From positions 197,177,644 to 197,241,643 of the forward strand of contig OY757011.1 of assembly GCA_963580285.1 (NCBI GenBank): a DNA stretch of 64,000 bases. The letters are read 5' to 3'. The first letter of the stretch is position 1. The number at the start of each line of letters is the position of its first letter. Shown here one piece after another: positions 30,385-40,965 of the stretch. This DNA comes from Lucinisca nassula (taxonomy: Eukaryota > Mollusca > Bivalvia > Lucinida > Lucinidae). The notes below the pieces were generated by a model. It had not been told where the DNA came from. It saw nothing but the letters and a program-made list of their open reading frames with translations, and did no database searches. Position numbers and translations under genes: made by a program.

Positions 30385-30668
30385 TAAGGTAGTACTTCTT
30401 TCTTGGTGATCAAGAGGTTGCGGGTTCGACACCTGCAGGGTCGGCAGCATTCTTTACAAGAGATTGATAATGTGATCTGCTCTGCGATCATTTCTTCCTT
30501 GTGCTCATTCAAAAAGGGCAGTTGTCAGTTTCTGGCGAAAGAATGTCCACTGTACTGGTTAACCCCATAGGCGTATAAGCCTGCCCAGGTAAAATGAGGA
30601 TAGGTAAACTGATCAGCTTAAAATGACCTAAATAGTGTTGACTGGGCTGTTTAACTCCAATACAAACA
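30385..30668 (+). mobile_element. SINE-4
   Basis: Head partly altered but with GGTTGCGGGTTCGACACC B-box region; AAAAAGGGCAGTTGTCAG body; GTTGACTGGGCTGTTTAACT tail. Sits immediately before HLE-e. Confidence 0.9.
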
Positions 30669-30671
30669 AGA

Positions 30672-32502
30672 GTTGTCAGAAGACAACATAGCTCGCCTTT
30701 GTGGGCCTAAGATGGATGAGGGCAAGTTATCAAAAAAAAAATTCTTCTGTAAAACAGCCCAATAGACTGCAGCAAATGAAAGATAACCAAAATGTACCCC
30801 TAATCATCCTGTTTTCAAGCCTTTCTACTGCAAAAAAAAAAAAAAAAAAATGAAAAAGAAATCTATATTTGATAAAAAAAAATTCTACAAACTACCAAGT
30901 AATAACAAGGCATCACAGACGATACAAATCCCCTCGAGCAAGACAAATTAAAAACAAGCCTAGCCTAGCATTTGTGTAAAATTACATTATATCCATCAAT
31001 AAATGTAGGTACTTAAGAGTGATGACAAAGTTTTTCTAGAAAATAGCCACAGTGACCTTGACGTTGAGCCCCAGACCCTGAAAGTTGAACTTCATACCCA
31101 ACATTTGTATGAAGTTATCTTAAAATCCATCAATAAATCTGGACACTAGAGCAATGATCAAGTTTTTCTAAAAAATATCACAGTGACCTTGACCTTCAGC
31201 CCCTGACCCGGAAAGTCAAAGTCACTCAAGATATCATCATACCAAACATTTGTGTCAAGGTTTATTAAAATCCATCAATAAATGAAGGCGCAAGAGCGAT
31301 GACAAAGTTTTTCTAAAAATAGCCACAGTGACCTTGACCTTCAGCCCCAGACCCTGAAAGTCGAACTCGTTCAAGATATCATCATTGCCAACAATTTTGT
31401 GAAGTTATGTTAAAATCCATCCATAAATGTAGGCACTTGTTCGATCACAAAGTTTTTTCTAAAAATAGCCACAGTGACCTTGATCTTCAGCGCCGGAACC
31501 TGAAAGTCGAACTTGCTAGAGATATCATCATACCCAACATTTGTGTGAAGTTATATTAGAATCCATCAATAAATTAAGGTGCAAGAACGGTGACAATGTT
31601 TTTTCTAAAAATAGCCACAGTGACCTTGACCCCGTGACCCTGAAAGTAGTGACCTTGACCTTAGGCCCCAGACCCTGAAAGTCAAAGTCACTCGACATAT
31701 AATTATAACAAACATTTCAGTGAAGTTATATTAAAATCCATCAATAAATGAAGGCGCTAGAGCGATGACATTTTTTTTCTAAAAATAGCCACAGTGACCT
31801 TGACCTTGAGCCCCAGACCCCTCTATGTTTTTAAAAAGAAAAAAAAAAAAAAAGAAAAAAGAAAAAAAAAAAAAAAAAAATGTTCCTCCCCCGGGATTTG
31901 AACTCACGCAACTTGCAGGTAAACTTTAACACAGAGAAGTAAGGGAGGTTTTTTGTTTGTTTGATTTGAGGTTTAACGTCACCGTCAACACTGTAAAGGT
32001 CATTTTGGAGACCTTGCTTCCAATTTTGTGAGACTTTTACCCGACATTGAGATGAAATGACATCTCAAGCCCTGTCGCCCAATGAAACCAATAGGGTTTA
32101 TTCGCACCGCGGTTCCTGGACAGGCTTAGATCCTCTAAGCGGTTTACCAGTACTAGTGTGCGGGCCGGATTCAGCTCTGCGTGGAAGCATCATGCAGCCC
32201 ATATATTTCTTCAAGCCCCTATGGGTGGGGGCTATGTAAGGGAGGTAATACAGAGGAAAATATTAACTTCTCAAAAAGTCCAATTTAAGCCAAAAAACCT
32301 GTAAAATGAAGTACAATTATGATGTTAAATATTGTTTTTTTAGCAATTATTAATTATACATTCAAAATAAAGTTGTAAAACATCACATATAAGAAAGAGC
32401 TTGCAGGTAAACTTAAACCAAATGCGGACGCCGACGCTGACGCCGATGCCGGACGCCCGGGGGTATGGCAATAGCTCCCCCTTACTTTCGTAAGGCGAGC
32501 TA
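30672..32502 (+). mobile_element. HLE-e, complete pearl/Helitron-like element
   Basis: 5' hairpin GTTGTCAGAAGACAAC (30672-30687), then ATAGCTCGCCTTTG. Core at about 31010-31820 has six ~145 bp units (AGCCACAGTGACCTTGACC, CCTGAAAGTC, AATCCATCAATAAATG). Then a poly-A run, a SINE-1 insertion, GACGCCGACGCTGACGCC repeats and a 3' hairpin AGCTCCCCCTTAC-TTTC-GTAAGGCGAGCT (loop TTTC, 32472-32501) ending CTAA. No ORF; a non-autonomous element. Confidence 0.78.
31950..32235 (-). mobile_element. SINE-1 in HLE-e
   Basis: Perfect 11 bp duplication GTAAGGGAGGT at 31939-31949 and 32236-32246. Full tail; head CCCCTATGGGTGGGGGC. Confidence 0.94.
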
Positions 32503-32739
32503 ACAAACAAACAAAACATATACTTATGCAAGCAGTGTAGACCCTGATATGATGGCACTGAGCCATGTTATCGCGATATGTATTGCTTACCATTCAGGGA
32601 TTCACCATAGATGGACATGCCCAACTTCAGTCTCCAGAAACACAAGGGGTTTCAAAGCGCTGACAGCACTGACTGGCCGATGGCTGGGAAAATGGTCATT
32701 TGAAAGGGATTTGAACTGTTTCAGTATACCCTTAAATTC

Positions 32740-33190
32740 TTGTTCATAATGCAAACAGTGAAGACCCTGATCAGTCTGCGGCGTCTGATCTTGGTCTCCA
32801 CTGTTTGCCAATTCAGTCCTGTTACAGATAACTCTTTTACATGTACGCAACTCTCTGACCTCAGAATGGAATAACACGGCTATTTTGGGGTCGATTGACA
32901 ATCGACCCAAAGTTCCTAAGCAGAAAAGCTCTTCAGTGCTAAAGTCAATGTGACTTGTCGGAATAACCATTTTTAAAGAAAATAGCCGCAGTGAGGATAG
33001 AGAGTTGCGTAAGTGTGTTATCTTGGAATCATAGGCTGGGCTTGGCAAACAGTATAGACCCAGACCAGACGCCTCAGAATGCGGCGTCTAATCAAGATCT
33101 ACACTATTTGCTTAAAATCGGAATTTTAGGATTAAATGATAAAGTTTAAATCACAGTCCAGGACTATTTCTTTGAAATACACCCAGAGGC
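32740..33190. mobile_element. MITE-H, two cassette copies
   Basis: Hairpins at about 32751-32811 (GCAAACAGTGAAGACCCTGA / GGTCTCCACTGTTTGC) and 33043-33112 (GGCAAACAGTATAGACCC / ATCTACACTATTTGC). Between them GTCGATTGACAATCGACCC is a further palindrome. Possibly two copies or one long copy. Confidence 0.55.
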
Positions 33191-33247
33191 AATCGATCCC
33201 AAGCTTCTCCAGACTTTCGGATGCGTCTTTAAACCGAGGTTCCGCTA
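33189..33247 (+). mobile_element. SINE-3 fragment
   Basis: CAATCGATCCCAAGCTTCTC and GACTTTCGGATGCGTCTTT match only the middle of SINE-3. Confidence 0.6.
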
Positions 33248-33487
33248 AAAATTGTCCACCTTTCCTTATACAACAAATCTATCCAACTGCTAACCAACAC
33301 TGGTCAGTATATACAGTATTTTGTAAAACTTAAAAATAGAGAAAGAAAGTAGAAATGTGATCAGATATCCTGCTGGTTAAAATAAATATTTTGGGGTTAG
33401 CGAAATTGGTTAAATGATTGTCATAACTGATAAGGCAGCTGAGTGGCTGTACAAAAATTGTACAGTTTGGTGGGGTTATATGCTAGA

Positions 33488-33695
33488 CTGTATAGGCAGA
33501 CAGACCTAAGCAAACAGTTCAGACCAAGATCAGACTGCTCCTTTAGGAGCAGTCTGATCAGGGTCTACACTGTTTGCCATTCCGTCTGCACTTTTTGCAC
33601 TACTTGCTGAATCCAAAAACAAATTCGTTGAAATTTCAGGAGAATTACAGCAAGTCCTAAAGTTGTCCAAATTTTTAGGATTTTTTTACAGTACC
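33488..33695. mobile_element. MITE-C, reverse
   Basis: GGCAGACAGACCTAAGCAA, perfect tip CTGCTCCTTTAGGAGCAG, TTTTTAGGATTTTTTTACAG end. Overlaps the start of the next element at TA. Confidence 0.85.
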
Positions 33696-34061
33696 GTATT
33701 CCTCCCATTTAGCGCCCCGGGCGCTAAAAAAATTGGAAAAAGCGGGGGCGTTTATTAGAGACAAAAATCTTACCAGAAGGGAGAGTTCAAACCCATTACA
33801 TGGGGTAGATTTCCATTAGAATATGGTGGAATCATGACATGTAAAGTACCAAGTGGTCAACACAGACATTGTGATAGCAGGGGGTTTAGAAATACCTCAA
33901 ATGATACGTAGGGTGATGACTGAAAGGCTGAAATCTTTACTTTAGGTTAGCCAAAATACTATTTCCTCCGACTGCAGAAGGGGCGCTTATTATTTTGTTC
34001 TTGAAAAAACAGTGAGGGGGCGCTTATAGGAGCAGGGGCGCTAAATGGGAGGAATACGGTA
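33692..34061. mobile_element. TIR element with 27 bp perfect ends
   Basis: TACCGTATTCCTCCCATTTA..GCGCCCC at 33692 is perfectly inverted at the right end. GGGGGCGTTTATTAGAG and GGGGGCGCTTATAGGAGC subterminal blocks follow. No ORF. TA edges suggest a Tc1/mariner-type mover (inference). Confidence 0.88.
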
Positions 34062-34139
34062 CATGTATTGTTGTGAACTCAAAGTGTTGTATAAAGAGGG
34101 TTTCAGTAAACTTGATCTGAACTGGACTCATGTTTTGGC

Positions 34140-34490
34140 TCTGGCATACCGTTTAGACCCAGATCAGATAATGCAGAAAGCAATGTTTGATCAGGGTCTA
34201 CACTGCTTGCTTAAAGTATAGAAATTTAAGGGTAAAGTCCCTGTACAGGACCATTTCCCAGCCTAAACTCAAAGACACTAGGCCTACCAGTGCTATTAGA
34301 AGCCTCCGTGGTGCAGTGGTGCTACTCGCCTTGAAAATCAGGGATCGCAGGATCGATCCCGGGCTTCTCCAGACTTTCGGATGAGTCTTTAAACCGAGGT
34401 CCCGTCTCCGTATGACCTTAGCTGTTGGTGGGACGTAAAACTAAAACTCACTCACTACCAGTGCTATCAGTGCTTTGATTATTGCTGTTA
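34140..34490. mobile_element. MITE-H split by SINE-3
   Basis: GTTTAGACCCAGATCAGA / TGATCAGGGTCTACACTG hairpin, AGGACCATTTCCCAGCCTA, then a SINE-3, then the continuation CAGTGCTTTGATTA. Confidence 0.8.
34297..34454 (+). mobile_element. SINE-3 with perfect target duplication
   Basis: Duplication CTACCAGTGCTAT (13 bp) at 34284-34296 and 34455-34467. A short deletion lies in the A-box region. Confidence 0.95.
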
Positions 34491-34716
34491 CCCAGTATAT
34501 TGAATCAGTCTGTGTGTGGCTCTGTTAAGCAAATGAATGTGTCACGGCTCTGAATATATCAGCAAACAATTAAGATAATGTAGGTTTACATCATTTGTGA
34601 GGCATTATTTTTCCAAAATAAGGAGAATGTCATGCTGTCCTCTGGAAATCAGAAAGAATAACTTTGTAGTTTTGATGAATGCACTATAAAGTGGTAAGGC
34701 TTTCGAGATCAATCTG

Positions 34717-34882
34717 CAGGAAAATTCCTTCATTAAGACCACCTTAGGGACTGTCCAAAAGTGGTCTTTTAGACCACTTTTGAACAGTCCCAAAGGTGGT
34801 CCTTGACCAAAAGACACTGTTTTCAGAAAACACGAAGGAAGAATAACTGCACACTTCTAACCAGAATTAGAATTTCACAGTA
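34717..34882. mobile_element. MITE-D, shortened
   Basis: CAGGAAAATTCCTTCATTAA left end, perfect palindrome around GGTCTTTTAGACC, GAATTTCACAGTA right end; the right arm is shortened. Confidence 0.85.
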
Positions 34883-35041
34883 TTTTTCTGTTCTTTTCCA
34901 AAAATTGTCATTTAAGTTTTAGGAGGACTAGCCAGACACTGAATTGAAATGGTGTTTCATTGAAAATGTTAATCAGTACAGAAAGAACAGAACAGAAATG
35001 TATTACAATTAGACATAGACAGTCTATCACCATGGGTTGCA

Positions 35042-35347
35042 CAGCCCCCCGCCATCGGGGCTTAAAGAAAAAGATGTGCTGCATGATGCTTCCACGCAGA
35101 GCTGAAACTGACCCACATACGAGTACTGGTAAACCACTTAGCGGTTCTAAGCCTGCCCAAGCAAAGCGACGCGGGTCGGACCGTCCATGCTTATAAACCC
35201 TTTTGGTTTCATTGGGCGGCAGGGCTTGAGATGTCATTTCATCTCAATGTCGGGTAAAAGTCCCACAAAACTGGAAGCAACGTCTCTAAAATGACCTATA
35301 CAGTGTTGACGGGGACGTTAAACATCAAATCAAACAAACAAACAAAT
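35042..35347 (+). mobile_element. SINE-1, full length
   Basis: Perfect 11 bp duplication CATGGGTTGCA at 35031-35041 and 35348-35358. Head GCCCCCCGCCATCGGGGC and CAAACAAACAAA tail. Confidence 0.95.
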
Positions 35348-35359
35348 CATGGGTTGCAA

Positions 35360-36080
35360 ATAATTGCATGAATCCTGTTAAAGTATGCAAGTGATAATAG
35401 GTTCAAACAAGGCTTTACGGTCACTAGAATGCTACAAAAAAACAAATCCTAAACATTATTTGTGTTCCGATACAACAATAAGGTCACTTTTCACGTAAAG
35501 TGGAACCTGGGATACCACCGAGAAGTCACCAAGAAATGTGTCAGTATACGGTAAGTACAAGCGTCAACAATATGGCACTTAACTGGCAATCAACAGCAGT
35601 AGTTGCAAGAACAACGAAAGCCTTTAATTTGCCAAGATTTTTTGTCCAAACAAGGCAGTCAGAACTTCTAAATGTCATTTGGAGATGTTTATAATCAATA
35701 CAGTTTTCACTGTTGATACAAGTCATTTAGCGAGCGCGACCTAGGACCTTTTATCCAATAATCTGTTCAACTCGCATTGGGGTCTATTAGAAAACATTAT
35801 GCTATTGACTAAAGAAAGACAGCAACAACGACTATGGCTTTTTATGTGTAAAGAGGTAATGATTTTTTCCAGTCTGTCATTTAGATATCATTCCCCAACA
35901 AAAGGACAAAGACTCAGTTTAGTTGCTGCATTTGTCACCCAAGAAACATCTGGTGGTAGTCAATTGCCGGTTAAATAGGTCAGTTTTTTTCAAATGAACT
36001 TTCCCTACGTACCATATTTTATCTTACTGATGCCCCCAGCATAAATTATAATCCATGCAGTGGTCAAGCTTATAATATTA
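35360..36080. other. No gene; unique intronic sequence
   Basis: No repeat match. A donor-like GGTAAGTAC at 35550 follows a short plus-strand frame, but no family support exists. Confidence 0.35.
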
Positions 36081-36084
36081 TTGA

Positions 36085-36228
36085 TTAACCCATTGCATGT
36101 GGAGGAAACCCCTAAAGGGAACCTTGGCAAACATTGCAGGCTCAGATCAGATGCTGCAGAATTATAAGCCTACCATCCCTTATATGACTAATGGACTTGT
36201 CCAACATATAGCAATGGAAGAGTCCACA
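36085..36228. mobile_element. MITE-B subfamily 2, cut by SINE-4
   Basis: TTAACCCATTGCATGTGGA left end, half hairpin CAGATGCTGCAGAA, ATGACTAATGGACTTGTCC and ATATAGCAATGGAAGAGTCC as in 28742-28973. The right end is missing. Confidence 0.75.
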
Positions 36229-36362
36229 GTTTCTGGCAAAAGAATGTGCACTACTCACTGGTTAACCGTTTACGTGTAAGCCTGCTGGATAAGTAAACTG
36301 AACGGCTCAAAAATGACCTAAATAGTGTTGACTGGGCCGTTAAATCGTAATACAAACACACA
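36229..36362 (+). mobile_element. SINE-4, 5'-truncated
   Basis: TTTCTGGCAAAAGAATGTGC to GTTGACTGGGCCGTTAAAT and AATACAAACACAC. Confidence 0.85.
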
Positions 36363-36389
36363 AAACATCTCATGTGATCCTAGCACTCC

Positions 36390-36462
36390 TCGAACCCCAG
36401 TGGCGACAGACCTCAGGAATTAAGCATCAGCCCTCTTACCCACTGGGCCACAGAAGCCCATT
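36390..36462 (-). mobile_element. SINE-2 head fragment
   Basis: CTCGAACCCCAGTGG, CCTCTTACCCACTGGGCCAC and AGAAGCCC match the tRNA-like head only. Confidence 0.55.
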
Positions 36463-36706
36463 TGATATAAATGTCCATAAATGTTATATCTGGGGCTCAG
36501 CGTATTTGTAATACTTTTAGCACATAACTGTACCTAATTTCTTAAAATCTGTTAAAAAGGTATATATTTTAGGTAATTGAATAGAATTGTATTGTGTTGT
36601 AATTTATATTATCATAAAGTCAATAAACATATTTACCAGGTCAAAAGAATGTGATCAGATATCATAGGTAAAAACATTATTATACACAAAGAAGATAAAA
36701 CAAACA

Positions 36707-37099
36707 TTAACCCATTTTGTACCAGAAACCCTAAGACGGGTAGCCTATGGCAAACAGTGGAGGCCAAGATCAGATGCCGCAGCATGCGGCGACTGATCAG
36801 GCCCTCCACTGTTTGCTAAAAGTGCAGTCATTTTCTAACAGATTTTGAAGAAAGCACAACCTGATACCCGTAAATTTTGAAATATAAGGAGGAGGGTTCC
36901 ATGTGGTACAAAAAGGGTTTAGAAGCCTCCGAGGTGCAGCGCTTATGCTACTTGCTTTGTAGACCAGGGGTCGCAGGATCGATCCGGGCTTCGCGAGACT
37001 TTCGCATGAGTCTTTAAACCGAGGTCCCACCTCCATTTGTCACTTATCTGTTGGTGGGACGTAAAACTCAAAACTCACTCACCCACAAAAAGGGTTACC
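36707..37099. mobile_element. MITE-B split by SINE-3
   Basis: TTAACCCATTTTGTACC left end, hairpin CAGATGCCGCAGCATGCGGC, right end ACAAAAAGGGTTA after the SINE. Confidence 0.88.
36920..37084 (+). mobile_element. SINE-3 inserted in the MITE-B end
   Basis: Perfect 12 bp duplication ACAAAAAGGGTT at 36908-36919 and 37085-37096, made from the MITE-B terminus itself. Confidence 0.95.
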
Positions 37100-37826
37100 C
37101 TTCAAGTGCTAATCATGACTTGCAGACAACATTTTCAAGCTTTTTTTTTTTTTTTATTTCATGAAAAATTAGACCTGACAATACAGGAGTATGCCTGCTG
37201 AGCAGATGAGTCACATGAAATGTCAAGCCCCAAAAATAAATAAATAAAAAGTAAGGATACACTTAGATTGTCATCTCCTATTGATTTTGTCCTTAGTGCT
37301 TTAATGGCAGTTAGATCAGACTGTATTTACTGGACAAAAAATCAGTCAGAACGTGGATCAGACTGTCGGTGACAATATTAGATCTCACCAAACTTTGTTT
37401 TATTTAATTATTAATTGACTATCCTGTATTGATCGGAGGTCATCCATATTGACACCAGGTCAACCAATATTAACTGAGGTCAAAAAATCAGTAATCATGT
37501 TTTATTAATAAAATTGTCATTAATCAAGCAATTTCGCATTGACCCAGTTACAGGTCCTCAGTCAGCTAGATTGGCCCTCGACCTTAGGCCTCGGGGCTAA
37601 TGCAGCAGACCTCGGACCTGTACCTGGGCCAAAACGACAATTACTTGATAAATAACATTATATTAGGGACATCACACTGTTAGAAATTATGATGAATCAC
37701 TCTCCCCCCTCCCACCACCACACACCCACTTTGTCAGGAAAGACATTTATTTACTATATTCTTGCCATTGTGAAGTAAAAACGGTCCTGATAAATATAGT
37801 ATCTCATAAATATAGACTGGGACTAA
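37100..37826. other. No gene; AT-rich spacer
   Basis: GGTCA-type motifs around 37435-37490 (GAGGTCATCC, CCAGGTCAACC, TGAGGTCAAA) but no period or ends. Confidence 0.35.
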
Positions 37827-37962
37827 TAGTCTGTTTACACGATTGCGCAGCAGCATCGCTTTTGTTTGCAGCGCTTCAAGGTAAAGCGATATAAATCCTA
37901 CAAACTGTCCACACAAGCAAATTTTGGTTGAATTTTTTAGCAGTTAGATCAATGAAATTTCG

Positions 37963-38006
<44 letters not shown>

Positions 38007-38473
38007 AAGAAAAATAAACACAATGAAAATAGCTCCAAGAAACAATGCATGTTTGTTATTATTATTAAGGAAGCAGAAAAATAGAGTGCAGGAACTACTG
38101 AAAAGTCGTGATTTGAGTCCGTGAAAAGTTCAAAAGAATTCAGCTGACTCAGACTTGTTTTCGTGTTCTTAATTTCATTAATGTTCAATTGTTTACTGTT
38201 GGATTATCAAAATCAAAGAGAAAGTTTTTTTTTTTACACACATTAGTGTAATGAGTCCGTTTATATATAACATTAGTGCGCTTCTGATGCGCTGCAGCTG
38301 TTTAGACGGTCAATTTAAAGCGAAGGAAAGTTTATTGCTAATCTGCTACTTGGTCTTGAGGTGGATTAAGCTGCAGCGATATAAAAATTTCCATCGAATT
38401 AATGACGTTCGTGTAAACGGATAATGCACATCTACTTCGGAACTAATGGGCATTAAAAGCGTTGTCTAAACAG
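37827..38473. mobile_element. Candidate TIR element
   Basis: TCTGTTTACACGATTGCGCA near 37830 faces GTTCGTGTAAACGGATAATGC near 38410, and GCTGCAGC..TTTAGACGG blocks recur in inverted order. Ends are not precise; no transposase frame. Confidence 0.4.
37964..38005. repeat. Poly(G) tract of 42 bases
   Basis: Uninterrupted G run. Length may reflect sequencing or assembly error. Confidence 0.8.
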
Positions 38474-38548
38474 GGTTTAACACTGTTACCAGTTAATAAG
38501 TTACCTCAGAGACTATTGACCCTAGTGCTTTGATTTATTAGTGTTCTA

Positions 38549-38578
38549 CAGCTCTTTCAAGATTACTTCAAACACATA
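38549..38578 (-). mobile_element. SINE-2 tail fragment
   Basis: CTCTTTCAAGATTACTTCAA matches the SINE-2 3' body directly before a SINE-1 head. Confidence 0.4.
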
Positions 38579-38673
38579 CGGCCCCTGCCCATCGGGGCTT
38601 GAAGAAATAGATGGGCTGCATGATGCTTCCAAGCAGCGCTGAAACCGACCTCACACCTGTACTGGTAGACTGG
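38579..38673 (+). mobile_element. SINE-1 head only
   Basis: GGCCCCTGCCCATCGGGGC through TGTACTGGTAGAC. The 3' two thirds are absent, unusual for a retroposon and so probably a later deletion. Confidence 0.8.
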
Positions 38674-38924
38674 TATCAGTCTGTTAAATTGAGAAGTTTT
38701 ATTAAACAAATTTACTAATAAAAGCTACTACCATCCCTACTACCATGTTCTAGAGTAATGTCTGATTTAACCTGTTTTTAGAAAAGGGGCAAATAATACT
38801 ACACATTTCTATTAGGTTTACGGTGGTTGTGTACCTTGTTAGTAAGAATGACTTAAATGCAGGGCCTGATTGCCAGGCTACTGAACTGGTTCTTGTACTG
38901 ATGGCAGATCTCACACCAGATCTC

Positions 38925-39033
38925 TAGATCGATCCCGGGCTTCTCCAGACTTTCGGATGAGTCTTTAAACCGAGGTCCCGTCTCCGTATGACCTTAGCTG
39001 TTGGTGGGACGTAAAACTCAAATACTCACTCAC
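38925..39033 (+). mobile_element. SINE-3, 5'-truncated, in the LINE
   Basis: Starts at the B-box region GATCGATCCCGGG and keeps the CACTCACTCAC tail. Perfect 14 bp duplication TCACACCAGATCTC at 38911-38924 and 39034-39047. Confidence 0.95.
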
Positions 39034-39344
39034 TCACACCAGATCTCCAGGTTTGTCTATCATCTCTCCACTCTCTGTGAGCTCTCTCTCAGCTGCTTCC
39101 AGGTCATCTTGGGCCTCCCAGGCCCATGCTTTCTATCTACCTGTAAGTCACATACCAGTGGAGCGTTCCCTCCATCAGGATGCAAATGCTGGAGGTTTGG
39201 CTTTGTCAATGGCTGCAGCGCTCCGCACACAAGAGCAGTACACACGGCCATGTTTTGAACAAAAGATGACAGGAAAAGAGAACTGGTAGCAGTCCTTGAA
39301 TTTCTTCTGGTGATGACTGTGGTCGAAAGATCACAGCCGCATGT

Positions 39345-39672
39345 GTGTGTGAAATCTGGTTTAACATCGCTTTCAACAATTTTTCAGTCATATCACAACG
39401 TTGTCTGGTTGTGACAGGGAGCTCAATGCTCACTTTTATAGTGCTGCCTCACTGAAGTTTCATGTCCCAGACACATTACATGATACCACACCCAGTCACA
39501 TTATCCTGACATTGGGTCGACCAGTCCTAGCTCTACCCCGTAAATCTGAGTGCCAAGCGAGGAGCAGCTAGTACCATTCTTAACGACTTTGGTATGTCGC
39601 GGCCCGGGATCGAACTCGTGACCTCCCGTTCCCCGGAGCAGACACTCTGCCAACTGAGCTATCGGGGCCAGT
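39345..39672 (-). mobile_element. SINE-5 in the LINE
   Basis: Minus-strand tRNA-like head GATAGCTCAGTTGGCAGAG with GTTCGATCCCGGGCC, tail ATTAAACC near a CACACACA run. 14 bp duplication TCACAGCC(G/A)CATGT at 39331-39344 and 39673-39686, one mismatch. Confidence 0.94.
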
Positions 39673-40292
39673 TCACAGCCACATGTCAAGGAAGTTACCA
39701 CCACCAGCTTATCAGGTCCGACTTGGGCTTCCCTCTGTGGTCTGCCGTCTAAGGCACCGTGTCCAGCGCTTGACAGAGGAACCTGGTTATAGGTGTACAC
39801 GTGCCAAAGGCCTATCTGTCCATTTCCTTACTGTCAAATTTATCAAGGAAATATGTCACCAGTAGGTAAGGATCAGTTAGTCCTCAAAACCTGATTGTTC
39901 CAAGTGACTGATTTCTAACTGTAGGTCAGACAACAATCTGTCATACACAATTTGATTATACCTGACAATTACACTTATATACCTATCTCACAGCTGTGTA
40001 CTATGTTACAGCAAGAATGGAATAGTGAAAAATTTAAATTTTGGGAGAAAAATCGGGACCATTTTTTCAACCAGTAATTACTTCACAAAATGGACATCAT
40101 GTTGGGGTGTTGACAACAGCTCTGTTTTTTTCAAAATCTGAAAATCGTCAGGATCTGTCAAAGTTCTATCCTCTTTGTAAAATACTAGCTGAGGGGCAGT
40201 AACATTTCTTTTTTTGCATATGTATGGTCTGCTGAGCTCATGATTCAAATGCAATGGAAAAGCTGTCCCCCATAATCTGTTTGACTGTTCGG

Positions 40293-40800
40293 AGTTTAAT
40301 GGCCCAGTCAACACTTAATTCAGGCCATACCAAGATAGTCATAGTGACCAAACGTTACACTTCCCGGGCAGGCTTATGCTGGTATTAGTGGTCAACCAGT
40401 AAAGTGCATATACTCTTTTGCCAGAAATTGACAACCGCCCTTCTTGAAACAGCGGAAGGAAGAGAATTACCACAGATCAATCACCATTAACCCATTTCAG
40501 ACTGGGAACCCCAAAACGGGTACCGTAGCAAACAGTGCAGGCCCAGATCAAGACGCCGCATAACGCGGCGTCTGATCAGGGCCTCCACTGTTTGCTAAAA
40601 GTTCAGTCATTTTCCAAATAAATTTTGAAGAAAACCCAACCTGACACCCCTAAATTTCGAAATGGACTCCTGCCATATACAAGGAGGAAGATTCCATTTG
40701 GTACAAAAAGGGTTAAAGAATGTTCCTAAACCCGCAGAGTTCAAACCCATGATCACCTATAATCACAAGTCAGAGGCTACAGAGGCCGGCTCTCTAGCCG
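40293..40800 (-). mobile_element. SINE-4 split by MITE-B
   Basis: GGAGTTTAATGGCCCAGTCA tail, GAAATTGACAACCGCCC body, then after the MITE the head side (AGAATGTTCC, GGTTTGAACTC on the minus strand). Confidence 0.85.
40487..40716. mobile_element. MITE-B at a TTAA inside SINE-4
   Basis: TTAA flanks; CCCATTTCAGACTGG left end, hairpin ACGCCGCATAACGCGGCGT, GGTACAAAAAGGG right end. Confidence 0.93.
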
Positions 40801-40809
40801 AGTCGGTAA

Positions 40810-40965
40810 CAAGGATAATAAAAGAATTATTTTTATTAAAAATGTTCATAAACTATGTTGTCAGGGTACTCATTAGAAGTGCCTCGCTCACAATCGTACC
40901 ACAACATTATGTTTTTATACAGAAATAAGAAAAATATCAGAACTTTTCAGATGGAAAAAGTGCCT
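40810..40965. mobile_element. MITE-E-like, decayed
   Basis: GGGTACTCATTAGAAGTGCC, ACAACATTATG and CAGAAATAAGAAAAATATCA. Similar flanks (AACAAGGATAATAAAAG) occur in the copy at 48288. Confidence 0.5.

Larger units (their letters stand above)
38894..39815 (-). mobile_element. LINE C-terminal fragment carrying two SINEs
   Basis: Minus-strand pieces 38894-38924, 39034-39344 and 39673-39815 match the LINE at 9403-11114 (for example GPDKL, LTKPNLQ, GPGRPKMTWKQL in translation). They become contiguous when the SINE-3 and SINE-5 insertions are removed. Stops and small deletions make it inactive. Confidence 0.88.

Noticed and set aside
35490..35560. Plus-strand exon before GGTAAGTAC at 35550
   Set aside because: Only a donor-like string. 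No acceptor with pyrimidine tract, no homology, and opposite to the ZMIZ strand.
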